This document shows, piece after piece, positions 9,191 to 17,585 of a stretch of DNA of 64,000 nt (the first letter of the stretch is position 1; each line of letters opens with the position of its first letter). This DNA comes from Comamonadaceae bacterium. Its GTDB lineage: Bacteria; Pseudomonadota; Gammaproteobacteria; Burkholderiales; Burkholderiaceae_C. Made by a program: the position numbers and the translations under genes. The notes below the pieces were generated by a model. That model made no database searches and had not been told where the DNA came from. It saw only the letters and a program-made list of their open reading frames with translations. The DNA is taken from assembly GCA_004144865.1 (NCBI GenBank), contig SEAY01000002.1:28135-92134 (forward strand). Direction: 5' to 3'.

Positions 9191-10459
9191 TCAGGGCTTG
9201 ACCATCCTGCAGGCGTGGGGCATTTCCGCCTGTTGCGGCTGGATCGTGCGCACCACCCGGAAGCCGTAGCCCGAGCCCTCGACGTCGAACTTCACGCCGG
9301 GCGCGCCCTGGCGGTCCATCAAGCCCACCACCAGCGGCTGCTGGAACTGGTGGTCGGCGGCACGCATGCGCCCCGACTGGCCGGCGAAGCTCACGCTCAC
9401 CTGCTCCAGCGCGCGCGCAAGCGGCACCGCGTCGGCCGTGCCCGCGGTCTCGATCGCCTTGGCGAGCGCCTCCACGAGCAGCTGCATGCGCATGTGCACG
9501 TAGTCGTCCGCGGGGTCGGGGTAACGGCGGCGGAATTCCTGGTAGAAGGCCTCGCTCTCGCGCGACGGCCAGTTCGGCAGCCAGTCCGCCACCGCCACCA
9601 CCTTGCCCACGCCGGCCTCGCCGATCGCCGCGGGCGCGCCCAGCGCATTGCCGTAGAAGGTGTAGAAGCGGCCTTCGAAGCCCGCCTCGCGCGCGGCCTT
9701 CACCAGCAGGGTGAGGTCGCTGCTGAAGTTGCCGGTGACCACCGCGTCGGCGCCGCTCGCCTTGATCTTCGCGGCATAGGGCGCGAAGTCCTTGATGCGC
9801 AGCAGCGGGTGCAGCTCGTCGCCCACCACCTGCACGTCCGGGCGTTGCGCCGCGAGCTGACGGCGCGCCTCGCGCAGCACGGCCTGGCCGAAGCTGTAGT
9901 CCTGTCCCACCAGGTACACCGACTTCACGGCGCGCTCCTCGCGCAGCACGGACATGAGCGCCGTCATGCGCATGTCGGCGTGGGCGTCGAAGCGGAAGTG
10001 CCAGAAGCTGCACTTCTCGTTGGTGAGGATGGGGTCGACCGCGGAGTAGTTGAGGAACACCACGCGGCGCTCGGGCTCGCGCTCGTTGTGCTTGTTGACC
10101 GCGTCGATCAGTGCCGCGGCGACCGCGGACGAATTGCCCTGCAGGATCACGCGCGCACCACCGTCCACCGCGGCGCGGAAGGCCGACAGCGCCTCCTCGA
10201 TCTGGCCCTTGCTGTCATGGCGCAGCAGCTGCAGCTGGCGCGCGCCCTCGCGGGTGCGCACGCCCCCGCGCTGGTTGACGCGCTCCACCGCCCACACGAG
10301 ATTGCGGAAGACCGCCTCGCCGCCGTTGGCGTTGCCGCCCGAGAGGCCCTCGATCATGGCGACGCGGATGGGCGCGGGGCTGCCTTGCGCGTGCGCGAAG
10401 GCGGGAAGAAATGCCGCCGCGGCCAGCGATTTCAAGACCGCTCGACGGAGTTTTTTCAT
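9191..10459 (-). CDS. ABC transporter substrate-binding protein (branched-chain amino acid/LivK type)
   Basis: 422 residues with a signal peptide (MKKLRRAVLKSLAAAAFLPAFAHAQ, cleavage after AHA) and a Peripla_BP_6 fold: IRVAMIEGLSGGNANGGEAV, then VILQGNSSAVAAAL and FYTFYGNALGAPAAIGEAG. Such proteins deliver amino acids, amides or aromatic acids to LivHMGF-type permeases. No permease or ATPase gene is adjacent, so this is an orphan binding protein paired with the downstream aminotransferase. The start was set at the signal peptide; a longer in-frame extension has no conserved features. Confidence 0.88.
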   Translation of the reverse strand: MKKLRRAVLKSLAAAAFLPAFAHAQGSPAPIRVAMIEGLSGGNANGGEAVFRNLVWAVERVNQRGGVRTREGARQLQLLRHDSKGQIEEALSAFRAAVDGGARVILQGNSSAVAAALIDAVNKHNEREPERRVVFLNYSAVDPILTNEKCSFWHFRFDAHADMRMTALMSVLREERAVKSVYLVGQDYSFGQAVLREARRQLAAQRPDVQVVGDELHPLLRIKDFAPYAAKIKASGADAVVTGNFSSDLTLLVKAAREAGFEGRFYTFYGNALGAPAAIGEAGVGKVVAVADWLPNWPSRESEAFYQEFRRRYPDPADDYVHMRMQLLVEALAKAIETAGTADAVPLARALEQVSVSFAGQSGRMRAADHQFQQPLVVGLMDRQGAPGVKFDVEGSGYGFRVVRTIQPQQAEMPHACRMVKP

Positions 10460-10609
10460 GCGTGGGAATCCCTTGAAATGCGCCGCGCGATGCGCAGATG
10501 AGGTGCTGGCGGCGATCGGATGTGAGAGAAGAGAGCCGCGAAGTTTACGGGACGCGCCAGGCACCGATCGTGCCGCGTCCCACCCCGATCCAGTCAAGGA
10601 GCCAGAGAG

Positions 10610-10984
10610 ATGATCTTCGCACCCGCCCTGCGCACCCGCGCGTATGCACCGGCCCGCGGTTTCGACCGCGGTTTCGAGCGTTTCCTGAACGAGGCCTTCT
10701 TCACCCCGGCCACCGGCGTGAAGGTGGAGCAGACCGAGGAAGCCTGGACCCTGGGCCTGGACGTGCCCGGCGTCACCCGCGAGCAGCTTTCCATCGAAGT
10801 CGACGGCACCGTCGCCCGCGTGCGGACGACCAAGGAGGCCCCGCGCCAGTACAGCGCCGCCTACGAGCTGCCGGCCGAGATCGACGCCGAGGCCACCAGC
10901 GCGAAGCTGGAAAACGGCGTGCTGACGCTCACCCTGGCGAAGAAGAAGCCGGTGGTGACCTCGCGCCAGATCGAGGTGAAGTAA
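10610..10984 (+). CDS. Small heat shock protein, Hsp20/alpha-crystallin family
   Basis: An ATP-independent holdase chaperone of 124 residues. The alpha-crystallin domain spans about residues 30-115, with the conserved WTLGLDVPGVTREQLSIEVDGT and LENGVLTLTLAKKKP near the end (the G-V-L motif). The N-terminal arm is short (FDRGFERFLNEAFF). A good AAGGAG lies 7 bases before the ATG. Divergent from the binding-protein gene, it has its own promoter region at about 10460-10600; no obvious sigma-32 site was recognised. Confidence 0.93.
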   Translation: MIFAPALRTRAYAPARGFDRGFERFLNEAFFTPATGVKVEQTEEAWTLGLDVPGVTREQLSIEVDGTVARVRTTKEAPRQYSAAYELPAEIDAEATSAKLENGVLTLTLAKKKPVVTSRQIEVK

Positions 10985-10994
10985 GAGCTTTCCG

Positions 10995-11056
10995 CGTCGT
11001 TCCCGCGCAGGCGGGAATCCAGGGCGCCCCGGGTCCCCGCCTCCGCGGGGACGACG
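10995..11056. repeat. Dispersed palindromic repeat, family A (short copy)
   Basis: GTCGTTCCCGCGCAGGCGGG at the left end and CCCCGCCTCCGCGGGGACGAC at the right match the ends of the copies at 7937 and 14105, with a shorter core. It fills the convergent gap between hsp20 and the methyltransferase gene. Confidence 0.8.
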
Positions 11057-11063
11057 GCGTTTC

Positions 11064-11705
11064 CTAAGCGCGCTTGCGGGCCACCATGCCGATCAAGGCC
11101 GAGTGGCCCTTGTGGGCCGAGCCTTCCGCCAGGTCCGCCTCGTACTCGCGCAGTTCCAGGATGTCCATCGCCTGGAACGCCTCACGCAGCAGCTCCGGCG
11201 TGTACATGTGCGAGGCGATCGGCGGCCCGCCGGTGCGGTAGTCCAGCTGCTTGGGCGTGTAGCCCTGCAGGACCAGCGTGCCGCCCGGCTTGAGGCAACG
11301 CATCATGCCTTCGAAGATGCGCAGGCGCAGCTGCGGATCGGCGAACTGGATGAAGATCGCCGCCACGCCGTCGTAGAGGCTTTCCGGCCACGCCAGCGTC
11401 GCGATGTCCGCCACGGCGAAATTGACCTTCACGCCCGTGATGCGCGCGAAATCGCGGGCCTTGCGCACGCCGACCTCGGCGATGTCGAAGGCGTCGACGA
11501 TCAGCCCGCGCTGCGCCAGCCACACGCTGTTGCGCCCTTCCCCGTCCGCGACGCACAGCACCCGCTGCCCCGCATGCCAGAGATCGGCGTGCTCGTGCAG
11601 CCACCCGTTCGGCTCCGTGCCGAACAGGTAGCCGGGCTCGGAGAAGCGGCGGTTCCACGTGCCGGTGGGGTCGGAAAAGCCGGAAGGCTGCGGCGGGTCA
11701 CTCAT
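11064..11705 (-). CDS. Class I SAM-dependent methyltransferase
   Basis: 213 residues. The order WNRRFSEPGYLFGTEPNGWL, then VLCVADGEGRNSVWLAQRGLIVDAFDI (SAM-binding motif I with the acidic end of beta-2), then CLKPGGTLVLQGYTPKQLDYRTGGP places it among tellurite-resistance-like/TehB-like small-molecule methyltransferases. The substrate is unknown. An alternative ATG lies 9 bases upstream (MGAMSDPP). It converges on hsp20 and is followed upstream by tsaD on the same strand. Confidence 0.85.
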   Translation of the reverse strand: MSDPPQPSGFSDPTGTWNRRFSEPGYLFGTEPNGWLHEHADLWHAGQRVLCVADGEGRNSVWLAQRGLIVDAFDIAEVGVRKARDFARITGVKVNFAVADIATLAWPESLYDGVAAIFIQFADPQLRLRIFEGMMRCLKPGGTLVLQGYTPKQLDYRTGGPPIASHMYTPELLREAFQAMDILELREYEADLAEGSAHKGHSALIGMVARKRA

Positions 11706-11730
11706 GGCCCCCATGTTAGGGGCGGCGGCC

Positions 11731-12765
11731 TCAGGCGGCCAGTGCGTCCAGCGGCCAGCGCGGCTTGACGTCGAAGGCGTAGGCCGTGGTGGCCTCCTGC
11801 ACGCCCGCCTGCAGGCGCATGGCGGCGGCCAGGGCGATCATGGCGCCGTTGTCGGTGCACAGCGCCAGTTCGGGATAGTGCACGCGCACGCCGCGCCGCC
11901 CGCAGGCAGTGTCGAGCTGCGAGCGCAGCAGCCGGTTGGCACCCACCCCGCCGGCGACCACGATGCGCTGCAGGCCGCTGCGGTCGAGCGCGGCCAGCGA
12001 CTTCTTCACGAGCACATCCACGATCGCCGCCTCGGTGGCCGCGGCGAGATCGGCCTTGCGCGCCTCCAGCCCGGCACCGAGCTTGTTGGCCTGCGTGAGC
12101 ACGGCCGTCTTCAGACCGGCGAAGGAAAAATCGAGGTCGCCGCTGTGCAGCAGGGGACGCGGCAGCTTGAAGGCCGCGGGATCGCCGGACTGCGCCAGGC
12201 GCGAGAGCGCCGGCCCGCCGGGATAACCCAGGCCGAGCAGCTTGGCCGACTTGTCGAAGGCCTCGCCGGCCGCATCGTCGATCGTTTCACCCAGCAGCGT
12301 GTAGCGGCCGACGCCGTCCACCTGCATGAGCTGGGTGTGGCCGCCGGAGACCAGCAGCGCGATGAAGGGAAAGGCGGGCGGATCGCTGCTGAGGAAGGGC
12401 GACAGCAGGTGACCCTCGAGGTGGTGCACGCCCAGCACCGGCTTGCCCAGCGCCGCGCCCAGGGCGCAAGCGACACCGGCGCCCACCAGGAGTGCCCCCG
12501 CCAGGCCGGGGCCGCGCGTGTACGCCACCACGTCCACCTCGCGCAGGCTGCTGCCCGCCTCGGCCAGCACCTGGCTGGCGAGCGGCAGCACGCGGCGGAT
12601 GTGGTCGCGGCTTGCGAGCTCCGGCACCACGCCGCCGTAGGCCTGGTGCATTTCCACCTGGCTGTGCAGCGCGTGCGCGCGCAGCCGCGGCACCTGCGTG
12701 CCCACGGCCTCCACCAGCGCCACGCCGGTCTCGTCGCAGGACGACTCGATGCCCAGAACGATCAT
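11731..12765 (-). CDS. tsaD: tRNA N6-threonylcarbamoyladenosine biosynthesis protein TsaD
   Basis: TsaD (Gcp/YgjD) transfers the threonylcarbamoyl group to A37 of ANN-decoding tRNAs with TsaB/TsaE. The protein is 344 residues, standard length. It begins [17 protein letters not shown] (ASKHA fold). The metal-binding H115-x3-H119 in HHLEGH is present, as are [15 protein letters not shown] and [13 protein letters not shown]. It is transcribed divergently from the NIT-ANTAR gene across a 66-base gap. Confidence 0.98.
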   Translation of the reverse strand: MIVLGIESSCDETGVALVEAVGTQVPRLRAHALHSQVEMHQAYGGVVPELASRDHIRRVLPLASQVLAEAGSSLREVDVVAYTRGPGLAGALLVGAGVACALGAALGKPVLGVHHLEGHLLSPFLSSDPPAFPFIALLVSGGHTQLMQVDGVGRYTLLGETIDDAAGEAFDKSAKLLGLGYPGGPALSRLAQSGDPAAFKLPRPLLHSGDLDFSFAGLKTAVLTQANKLGAGLEARKADLAAATEAAIVDVLVKKSLAALDRSGLQRIVVAGGVGANRLLRSQLDTACGRRGVRVHYPELALCTDNGAMIALAAAMRLQAGVQEATTAYAFDVKPRWPLDALAA

Positions 12766-12831
12766 GGCGCCAAGTGTATCCAGCGGTGGATGCCCGGGCG
12801 GCGCGGCATGTTTGTTGCTGTTCCTCCGGCG

Positions 12832-14055
12832 ATGAAGTCCGGATCCACCTTCCTGCTCGCGGCGCGCCAGTGCGAGATCGCCGAACTGGAGGAGCTCGCC
12901 CGCACCGCGGAACTGGTGGGGGTGATAGGCCGCGGCATCCACGCGCTGCAGCGCGAGCGCGGGCTGACCAACGTGTTCCTCAGCTCGCACGGCGCGCGCT
13001 TCGGTCCGCAGCGCCTGCAACAGGTGGAGGAATGCCGCCGCATGGAAAGCGAAGTGCGGGCGGCCTTCGACGGGCTGGACACCGGCAGCGCGCAGGCGCG
13101 CAACGGCGCGCGGCTCTTCAGCCGCGTCGCCGTGGTCCTGCACGGCCTGGACGGCCTGCCGGCGCTGCGAGAGCGGGTCGCGCGACAAGTGCTCTCGGGA
13201 CCGGAGGCCGTCGCCGCCTTCAGCCGGCTGGTGGCGGGATTGCTGAGCGTGGTGTTCGAGGCGGCCGACAGCGCGACGGACCCGCAGGTGTCGCGCGCCC
13301 TGGTCGCCCTCTTCAACTTCATGCAGGGCAAGGAACTGGCCGGCCAGGAGCGCGCGCTGGGCGCCGCGGCCTTCGCCGCCGGCAGCGTCGATGCGGCGCG
13401 CCAGCAGCAATGGCGCCACCTGGTCGACGCGCAGCAGGGCTGCTTCCAGGTGTTCGCGGACTTCAGCGACGCCGCGGTGCTGCAGTCCGAGGCCGCGAGC
13501 CGCGAGCCCGTGGTGCTGGCCGAGATCGAGAGGCTGCGCCGCATCGGCCTGGCCGCGCGCGGCGATGCGCTGGATCCGGACCTGAGCGCCGCCTGGTACG
13601 AGGCCTGCACCCGGCGCATCGACGGCATGCGCAGGGTCGAAGACGTCCTCGCGCTGCACCTGCGCCACCTGTGCGAAGCGCGCATCGCGCAAGCCCGCAC
13701 GGAGCTGCGCGACCAGCGCGCGATGCTGGAAGCGCTGGCCAGCGCCGTGGACCCCGCCGGCGCTGGCGGCACCCCCTACGGCCCGCACCTGGAGCGCTCG
13801 GTGCTCGCGATGGTGCAGGAGCAGTCACGCCGGCTGCAGGCCATGGGTGACGAACTCGACGCGGTGCGCGCCTCCCTCAACGAACGCAAGCTGGTGGAAC
13901 GCGCCAAGGGCCTGCTGATGGCGCACCGGCAAATGAGCGAGGACGACGCGTACAAGGCGCTGCGGCAGATGGCGATGAACCAGAACCGCAAGCTGGCCGA
14001 CGTGGCCGAGGCGGTGCTGTCGCTCGCCGAAGTGCTGCCCGGCGCCCCACGCTGA
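12832..14055 (+). CDS. nasR: NasR-like nitrate/nitrite-sensing ANTAR antiterminator (NIT-ANTAR)
   Basis: 407 residues. An N-terminal all-helical NIT (nitrate/nitrite sensing) domain covers about 30-290, with [19 protein letters not shown] and [17 protein letters not shown] typical of it. A linker leads to a C-terminal ANTAR RNA-binding domain (about 340-400: [28 protein letters not shown]). In Klebsiella, NasR binds nitrate or nitrite and prevents termination in the nasF leader. Here the leader of nrtA immediately downstream carries the matching dual-hexaloop RNA. Start choice is uncertain: ATG at 12808 is also possible, and neither has a clear ribosome site. The gene name is by analogy. Confidence 0.9.
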   Translation: MKSGSTFLLAARQCEIAELEELARTAELVGVIGRGIHALQRERGLTNVFLSSHGARFGPQRLQQVEECRRMESEVRAAFDGLDTGSAQARNGARLFSRVAVVLHGLDGLPALRERVARQVLSGPEAVAAFSRLVAGLLSVVFEAADSATDPQVSRALVALFNFMQGKELAGQERALGAAAFAAGSVDAARQQQWRHLVDAQQGCFQVFADFSDAAVLQSEAASREPVVLAEIERLRRIGLAARGDALDPDLSAAWYEACTRRIDGMRRVEDVLALHLRHLCEARIAQARTELRDQRAMLEALASAVDPAGAGGTPYGPHLERSVLAMVQEQSRRLQAMGDELDAVRASLNERKLVERAKGLLMAHRQMSEDDAYKALRQMAMNQNRKLADVAEAVLSLAEVLPGAPR

Positions 14056-14063
14056 AGGGGCGA

Positions 14064-14080
14064 TGCACTGCTGCGGTGCA
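14064..14080. promoter_or_regulatory. Putative NtrC (NRI) binding site upstream of nrtA
   Basis: TGCACTGCTGCGGTGCA matches the NtrC consensus GCACY-N5-GGTGC with dyad arms TGCAC/GTGCA. Its centre is about 145 bases upstream of the predicted sigma-54 start, a normal enhancer distance. It lies just after the nasR stop codon. Confidence 0.65.
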
Positions 14081-14104
14081 GAAATACGATGGCCCAGCCC
14101 ACGC

Positions 14105-14182
14105 CGTCATTCCCGCGGAGGCGGGAATCCAGGGCATCCCGGGAGGCGAAAGCCCTGGGTCCCCGCCTGCGCGGGGACGACG
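14105..14182. repeat. Dispersed palindromic repeat, family A, between enhancer and promoter of nrtA
   Basis: The ends match the copy at 7937 (GTCATTCCCGCGGAGGCGGG at left, CCCCGCCTGCGCGGGGACGAC at right). The core GGGCATCCCGGGAGGCGAAAGCCC differs. It sits between the putative NtrC site and the sigma-54 promoter. Confidence 0.85.
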
Positions 14183-14189
14183 GAGAAGT

Positions 14190-14205
14190 TGGCACGGTCC
14201 CTGCA
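14190..14205 (+). promoter_or_regulatory. Sigma-54 promoter of the nrtABD operon
   Basis: TGGCACGGTCCCTGCA has the invariant GG (14191-14192) and GC (14203-14204) separated by exactly 10 bases, the -24/-12 signature of RpoN promoters. Transcription is predicted to start near 14216. The same 16-base core occurs before narK at 18865. Confidence 0.88.
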
Positions 14206-14215
14206 TGACCTCTTC

Positions 14216-14344
14216 CGAACGGGCGCCAACGGCGGCGCGCTGACAACCCGAACATCGGACAACGGCGTCCATCCCTGCGTGCCCCGGCGCGCAGCGCGAT
14301 GGCCGCCGTTTCTTTTTTCCTTTCTTCGCAACCAGGAGCCCACG
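14216..14344 (+). promoter_or_regulatory. ANTAR-responsive attenuator leader of nrtA (two AACGGC hexaloop hairpins)
   Basis: Two hairpins follow the predicted start. P1 (14223-14238) has stem GCGCC/GGCGC and loop AACGGC. P2 (14257-14270) has stem GGAC/GTCC and the same loop AACGGC. Each hexaloop has A at position 1 and G at position 4, the two positions conserved in ANTAR target RNAs. P2's loop and 3' arm form the 5' arm of the terminator at 14261-14318, so P2 and terminator are mutually exclusive. The ANTAR protein encoded just upstream is the obvious ligand. Pairings are read by eye; no energies were computed. Confidence 0.85.
14261..14318 (+). terminator. Conditional intrinsic terminator in the nrtA leader
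   Basis: The 5' arm AACGGCGTCCAT (14261-14272) pairs with ATGGCCGCCGTT (14299-14310) over 11 of 12 positions. An inner TGCGTGC/GCGCGCA stem (14276-14293) fills the loop. The stem base runs into the U-rich tract TTTTCTTTTTT-like sequence from 14309, ahead of the nrtA ATG at 14345. Confidence 0.8.
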
Positions 14345-15637
14345 ATGCAAAGCAAACCCCACGCGCCCACCCGCCGAACCGTGCTGCAGGGCGCCGCCGC
14401 CCTTGGCGGGGCGAGCCTCTTCCCCGGCATCGCGATGGCGCAGTCCACCGCCCTCGAAACGAAGGCCGCCAAGCTGGGCTTCATCGCGCTCACCGACGCC
14501 GCGCCGCTCTTCGTGGCCGACGAGAAGGGCTTCTTCAAGAAGCACGGCATGACCGAGGTCGAAGTCCTCAAGCAGTCCTCCTGGGGCGCAACGCGCGACA
14601 ACCTGGTGCTGGGATCGAAGAGCAACGGCATCGACGGCGCGCACATCCTCACGCCGATGCCCTACCTGATCACCACTGGGGCGGTGACGGCCAACAACGT
14701 GCAGGTGCCGATCCACATCCTCGCGCGGCTGAACCTCGGCGGACAGGGCATCTCGGTCGGCAACGAGTACAAGGACCTGAAGGTCGGCCTCGATACCAAG
14801 GCGTTCCGGAAGGCGCTGCTGGACAAGCGCGTGAAGACCGGCAAGGCGGTGAATGCCGCCATGACCTTCCCCGGCGGCACGCACGACCTGTGGATCCGCT
14901 ACTGGATGGCCGCGGGCGGCGTCGATCCCACGCGCGACATCAATACCATCGTGGTGCCGCCGGCGCAGATGGTGGCCAACATGAAGGTGGGCAGCATGGA
15001 CACCTTTTGCGTGTGCGAGCCCTGGAACCTGCAGCTGATCCACCAGAAGATCGGCTACACGGCCATCACCACCAGCGAAATGTGGATGAACCATCCGGAG
15101 AAGGCCTTTGCGATGCGCGCCGACTACGTGCAGGCGAACCCGAACGCCACCAAGGCGCTGCTGAAGGCGGTGATGGAAGCGCAGATGTGGTGCGAGGACC
15201 CGAAGAACCGCGCCGAAGTCGCCGAGATCTGCGCACGCCGCCGCTGGATCAACGCGCCGGTGGAGGACATCGTCGATCGCATCAAGGGCAACTTCGACTA
15301 CGGCACCGGGCGCGTGGAGAACGACAGCAAGTTCCAGATGCGCTACTGGAAAGACCAGGCCAGCTATCCCTTCCAGTCGCACGACCTCTGGTTCCTCACC
15401 GAGAACCAGCGCTGGGGCTACCTGCCGCCCAACATCGACACCAAGGCGCTGATCGCCAAGGTGAACCGCGAGGACATCTGGCGCACCGCCGCGAAGGAAC
15501 TAGGCGTCGCAGCGAAAGACATTCCCGCCTCCACCTCGCGCGGCGTGGAGAAGTTCTTCGACGGCAAGGTGTTCGATCCGGCCAACCCGAAGAAATACCT
15601 CGACAGCCTCGAGATCAAGTACGTCAAGGCGGCGTGA
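14345..15637 (+). CDS. nrtA: Nitrate ABC transporter substrate-binding protein NrtA
   Basis: 430 residues, NrtA/CmpA family (NMT1-like fold). It binds nitrate in the periplasm for the NrtB/NrtD importer. A Tat-type signal is present (R10-R11 in RRTVLQGAAALGG, cleavage near AMA-Q at about 33), which suggests export of the folded protein. KLGFIALTDAAPLFVADEKGFFKKHG and FPGGTHDLWIRYWMAAGGVDP are family-typical. The start has CAGGAG upstream. It is the first gene of nrtA-B-D, controlled by the sigma-54 promoter and attenuator. Confidence 0.95.
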   Translation: MQSKPHAPTRRTVLQGAAALGGASLFPGIAMAQSTALETKAAKLGFIALTDAAPLFVADEKGFFKKHGMTEVEVLKQSSWGATRDNLVLGSKSNGIDGAHILTPMPYLITTGAVTANNVQVPIHILARLNLGGQGISVGNEYKDLKVGLDTKAFRKALLDKRVKTGKAVNAAMTFPGGTHDLWIRYWMAAGGVDPTRDINTIVVPPAQMVANMKVGSMDTFCVCEPWNLQLIHQKIGYTAITTSEMWMNHPEKAFAMRADYVQANPNATKALLKAVMEAQMWCEDPKNRAEVAEICARRRWINAPVEDIVDRIKGNFDYGTGRVENDSKFQMRYWKDQASYPFQSHDLWFLTENQRWGYLPPNIDTKALIAKVNREDIWRTAAKELGVAAKDIPASTSRGVEKFFDGKVFDPANPKKYLDSLEIKYVKAA

Positions 15638-15647
15638 GGAAGCCAGC

Positions 15648-16511
15648 ATGCACGACAGCGAAACGATCCATCCCATCCCGCTGGCGGTGCCCGCGGAGCC
15701 GGGGCCGCTGCGCCGCGCCTTCGCGCAGGCCACGCGGATCTTCATGGGGCACGTGCTGCCGCCGCTGGTGATCATCGGCCTGCTGGTGCTGGTGTGGGAG
15801 GTGCTGGGCTCGCGTCCGGGCGCCAGCCTGCCTGCGCCCACCAAGGTGGTGCAGGACACATGGGAGCTCATCACCCAGCCCTTCTACGACCACGGGGGCA
15901 ACGACGTGGGCATCGCGTGGCAGCTGCTCGCGAGCCTGAAGCGCGTGGCCTACGGCTATTCGCTCGCGGTGCTGGCGGGCGTGAGCCTCGGCGTGCTGGT
16001 GGGCCAGTCGACCTGGGCGCTGCGCGGCCTGGACCCGCTGTTCCAGGTGCTGCGCACGGTGCCGCCGCTGGCCTGGCTGCCGATCTCGCTGGCCGGTTTC
16101 CGCGACGGGCACCCGTCGGCGATCTTCGTCATCTTCATCACGTCGATCTGGCCGATCATCATCAACACCTCCATCGGCGTCCGCAACATTCCGGAGGACT
16201 ACCGCAACGTCGCGAAGGTGATCCGCCTCAACGGCCTGGAGTACTTCGGCAAGATCATGCTGCCGGCCGCCGCGCCCTTCATCTTCTCGGGGTTGCGCAT
16301 CGGCGTCGGCCTGTCGTGGCTGGCGATCATCGCGGCGGAGATGCTGATCGGCGGGGTGGGCATCGGCTTCTTCATCTGGGACGCCTGGAACTCCTCGCGC
16401 ATCAGCGACATCATCCTGGCGCTCGTGTACGTGGGCCTGGTCGGCTTCGCGCTGGACCGCATCGTCGCCTTCATCGGCCGCAAGGTGACCCGCGGCACGG
16501 CCGCCAACTAA
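15648..16511 (+). CDS. nrtB: Nitrate ABC transporter permease NrtB
   Basis: 287 residues with about six transmembrane helices, beginning with one at about 38-58 (VLPPLVIIGLLVLVWEVLG). The EAA loop lies at about 180-200 (YRNVAKVIRLNGLEYFGKIMLPAAAPFIFSGLR), where the ATPase docks. It belongs to the NrtB/SsuC permease family. It lies 10 bases after nrtA and 17 bases before nrtD, so it is one transcript. Confidence 0.95.
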   Translation: MHDSETIHPIPLAVPAEPGPLRRAFAQATRIFMGHVLPPLVIIGLLVLVWEVLGSRPGASLPAPTKVVQDTWELITQPFYDHGGNDVGIAWQLLASLKRVAYGYSLAVLAGVSLGVLVGQSTWALRGLDPLFQVLRTVPPLAWLPISLAGFRDGHPSAIFVIFITSIWPIIINTSIGVRNIPEDYRNVAKVIRLNGLEYFGKIMLPAAAPFIFSGLRIGVGLSWLAIIAAEMLIGGVGIGFFIWDAWNSSRISDIILALVYVGLVGFALDRIVAFIGRKVTRGTAAN

Positions 16512-16528
16512 AGACCCGGAGGACCACC

Positions 16529-17374
16529 ATGACCAAGCCCTACCTCTCGCTGTCGCAGGTCGACATGACCTTCCCCGGGCCGAACGGCGGCAACCCGGTG
16601 CTGAAGAACATCGACCTCGACGTCCGGCGTGGCGAGTACATCTCGCTGATCGGCCACTCCGGCTGCGGGAAGTCCACGGTGCTGAACATCGTCGCCGGCC
16701 TGCTGAAGGCCACCTCGGGCGGCGTGATCGTCGACAACCGCGAGGTGAACGCGCCCGGCCCCGACCGTGCCGTGGTGTTCCAGAACCACTCGCTGCTGCC
16801 CTGGCTGACCGTCTACCAGAACGTGGAGCTGGCCGTCGGCAAGATCTTCCGCGACACGCGCAGCGCCGCGGAACGCAGGGAGTGGATCCTGCACAACCTG
16901 GCGATGGTGAACATGTCGCACGCGCTGGACCGCCTGCCCTCGCAGATCTCCGGCGGCATGAAGCAGCGCGTGGGCATCGCGCGGGCGCTCGCGATGGAGC
17001 CCAAGGTGCTGCTGCTCGACGAACCCTTCGGCGCGCTGGACGCGCTCACGCGCGCGCACCTGCAGGACGAGGTGATCCGCATCCAGTCGGAGCTGGGCAA
17101 CACGGTGATGATGATCACGCACGACGTCGACGAGGCGGTGCTGATGTCGGATCGCGTGGTGATGATGACCAACGGGCCGGCCGCCACGATCGGGCAAGTG
17201 ATGGACGTGCCGCTGGAACGCCCGCGCAACCGCATCGCGCTGGCCGAGGACGCCGTCTACAACCACTGCCGGCAGGAGATCCTGAGCTTCCTCTACGAGA
17301 AGCAGCGGAAGGTGGAAGCGATCGGCGCGCGGACTTCGGCGGCGCGGACGGAGCGGCAGAAGGCGGTGGCGTGA
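16529..17374 (+). CDS. nrtD: Nitrate ABC transporter ATP-binding protein NrtD
   Basis: 281 residues. Walker A GHSGCGKST is at about 42-50, the Q-loop is in VVFQNHSLLPWLTV, the signature SGGMKQRVGIARAL is near 137 and Walker B is VLLLDEPFGALDAL. It is a single ATPase without the C-terminal solute-binding extension of cyanobacterial NrtC, so two NrtD copies probably power one NrtB dimer. CCGGAGGA precedes the ATG. Confidence 0.95.
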   Translation: MTKPYLSLSQVDMTFPGPNGGNPVLKNIDLDVRRGEYISLIGHSGCGKSTVLNIVAGLLKATSGGVIVDNREVNAPGPDRAVVFQNHSLLPWLTVYQNVELAVGKIFRDTRSAAERREWILHNLAMVNMSHALDRLPSQISGGMKQRVGIARALAMEPKVLLLDEPFGALDALTRAHLQDEVIRIQSELGNTVMMITHDVDEAVLMSDRVVMMTNGPAATIGQVMDVPLERPRNRIALAEDAVYNHCRQEILSFLYEKQRKVEAIGARTSAARTERQKAVA

Positions 17375-17383
17375 GCCTCGTCC

Positions 17384-17566
17384 GTCGGGGTTCGGCTTCG
17401 CGCTCACCCCGACCTACATTCCGGATTCCGCCTGCGACGGCCACAATGTCGTCATTGCGGGCTTGACCCGCAATCCACGGCGCGCCATCCAGCCCCGCAT
17501 GGATCCCGGGTCGAGCCCGGGATGACAATATCGTAGGTCGGGGTGAGCGCGCAGCCGAACCCCGAC
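17384..17566. repeat. Nested palindromic repeat: family C arms enclosing a family B element
   Basis: Outer arms 17384-17417 and 17533-17566 are 34-base inverted repeats with a single mismatch (GTCGGGGTTCGGCTTCGCGC at the left end). Between them lies a complete family B element (17450-17526), GTCATTGCGGGCTTGACCCG...AGCCCGGGATGAC. The whole occupies the convergent gap between nrtD and the NasT-like gene. Confidence 0.9.
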
Positions 17567-17585
17567 GTCCCGCCACCAGCCGCCT

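Noticed and set aside
11731..13788. Upstream in-frame extension of tsaD through the nasR region
   Set aside because: Conserved TsaD starts at 12765; the extension is antisense to the NIT-ANTAR coding sequence.
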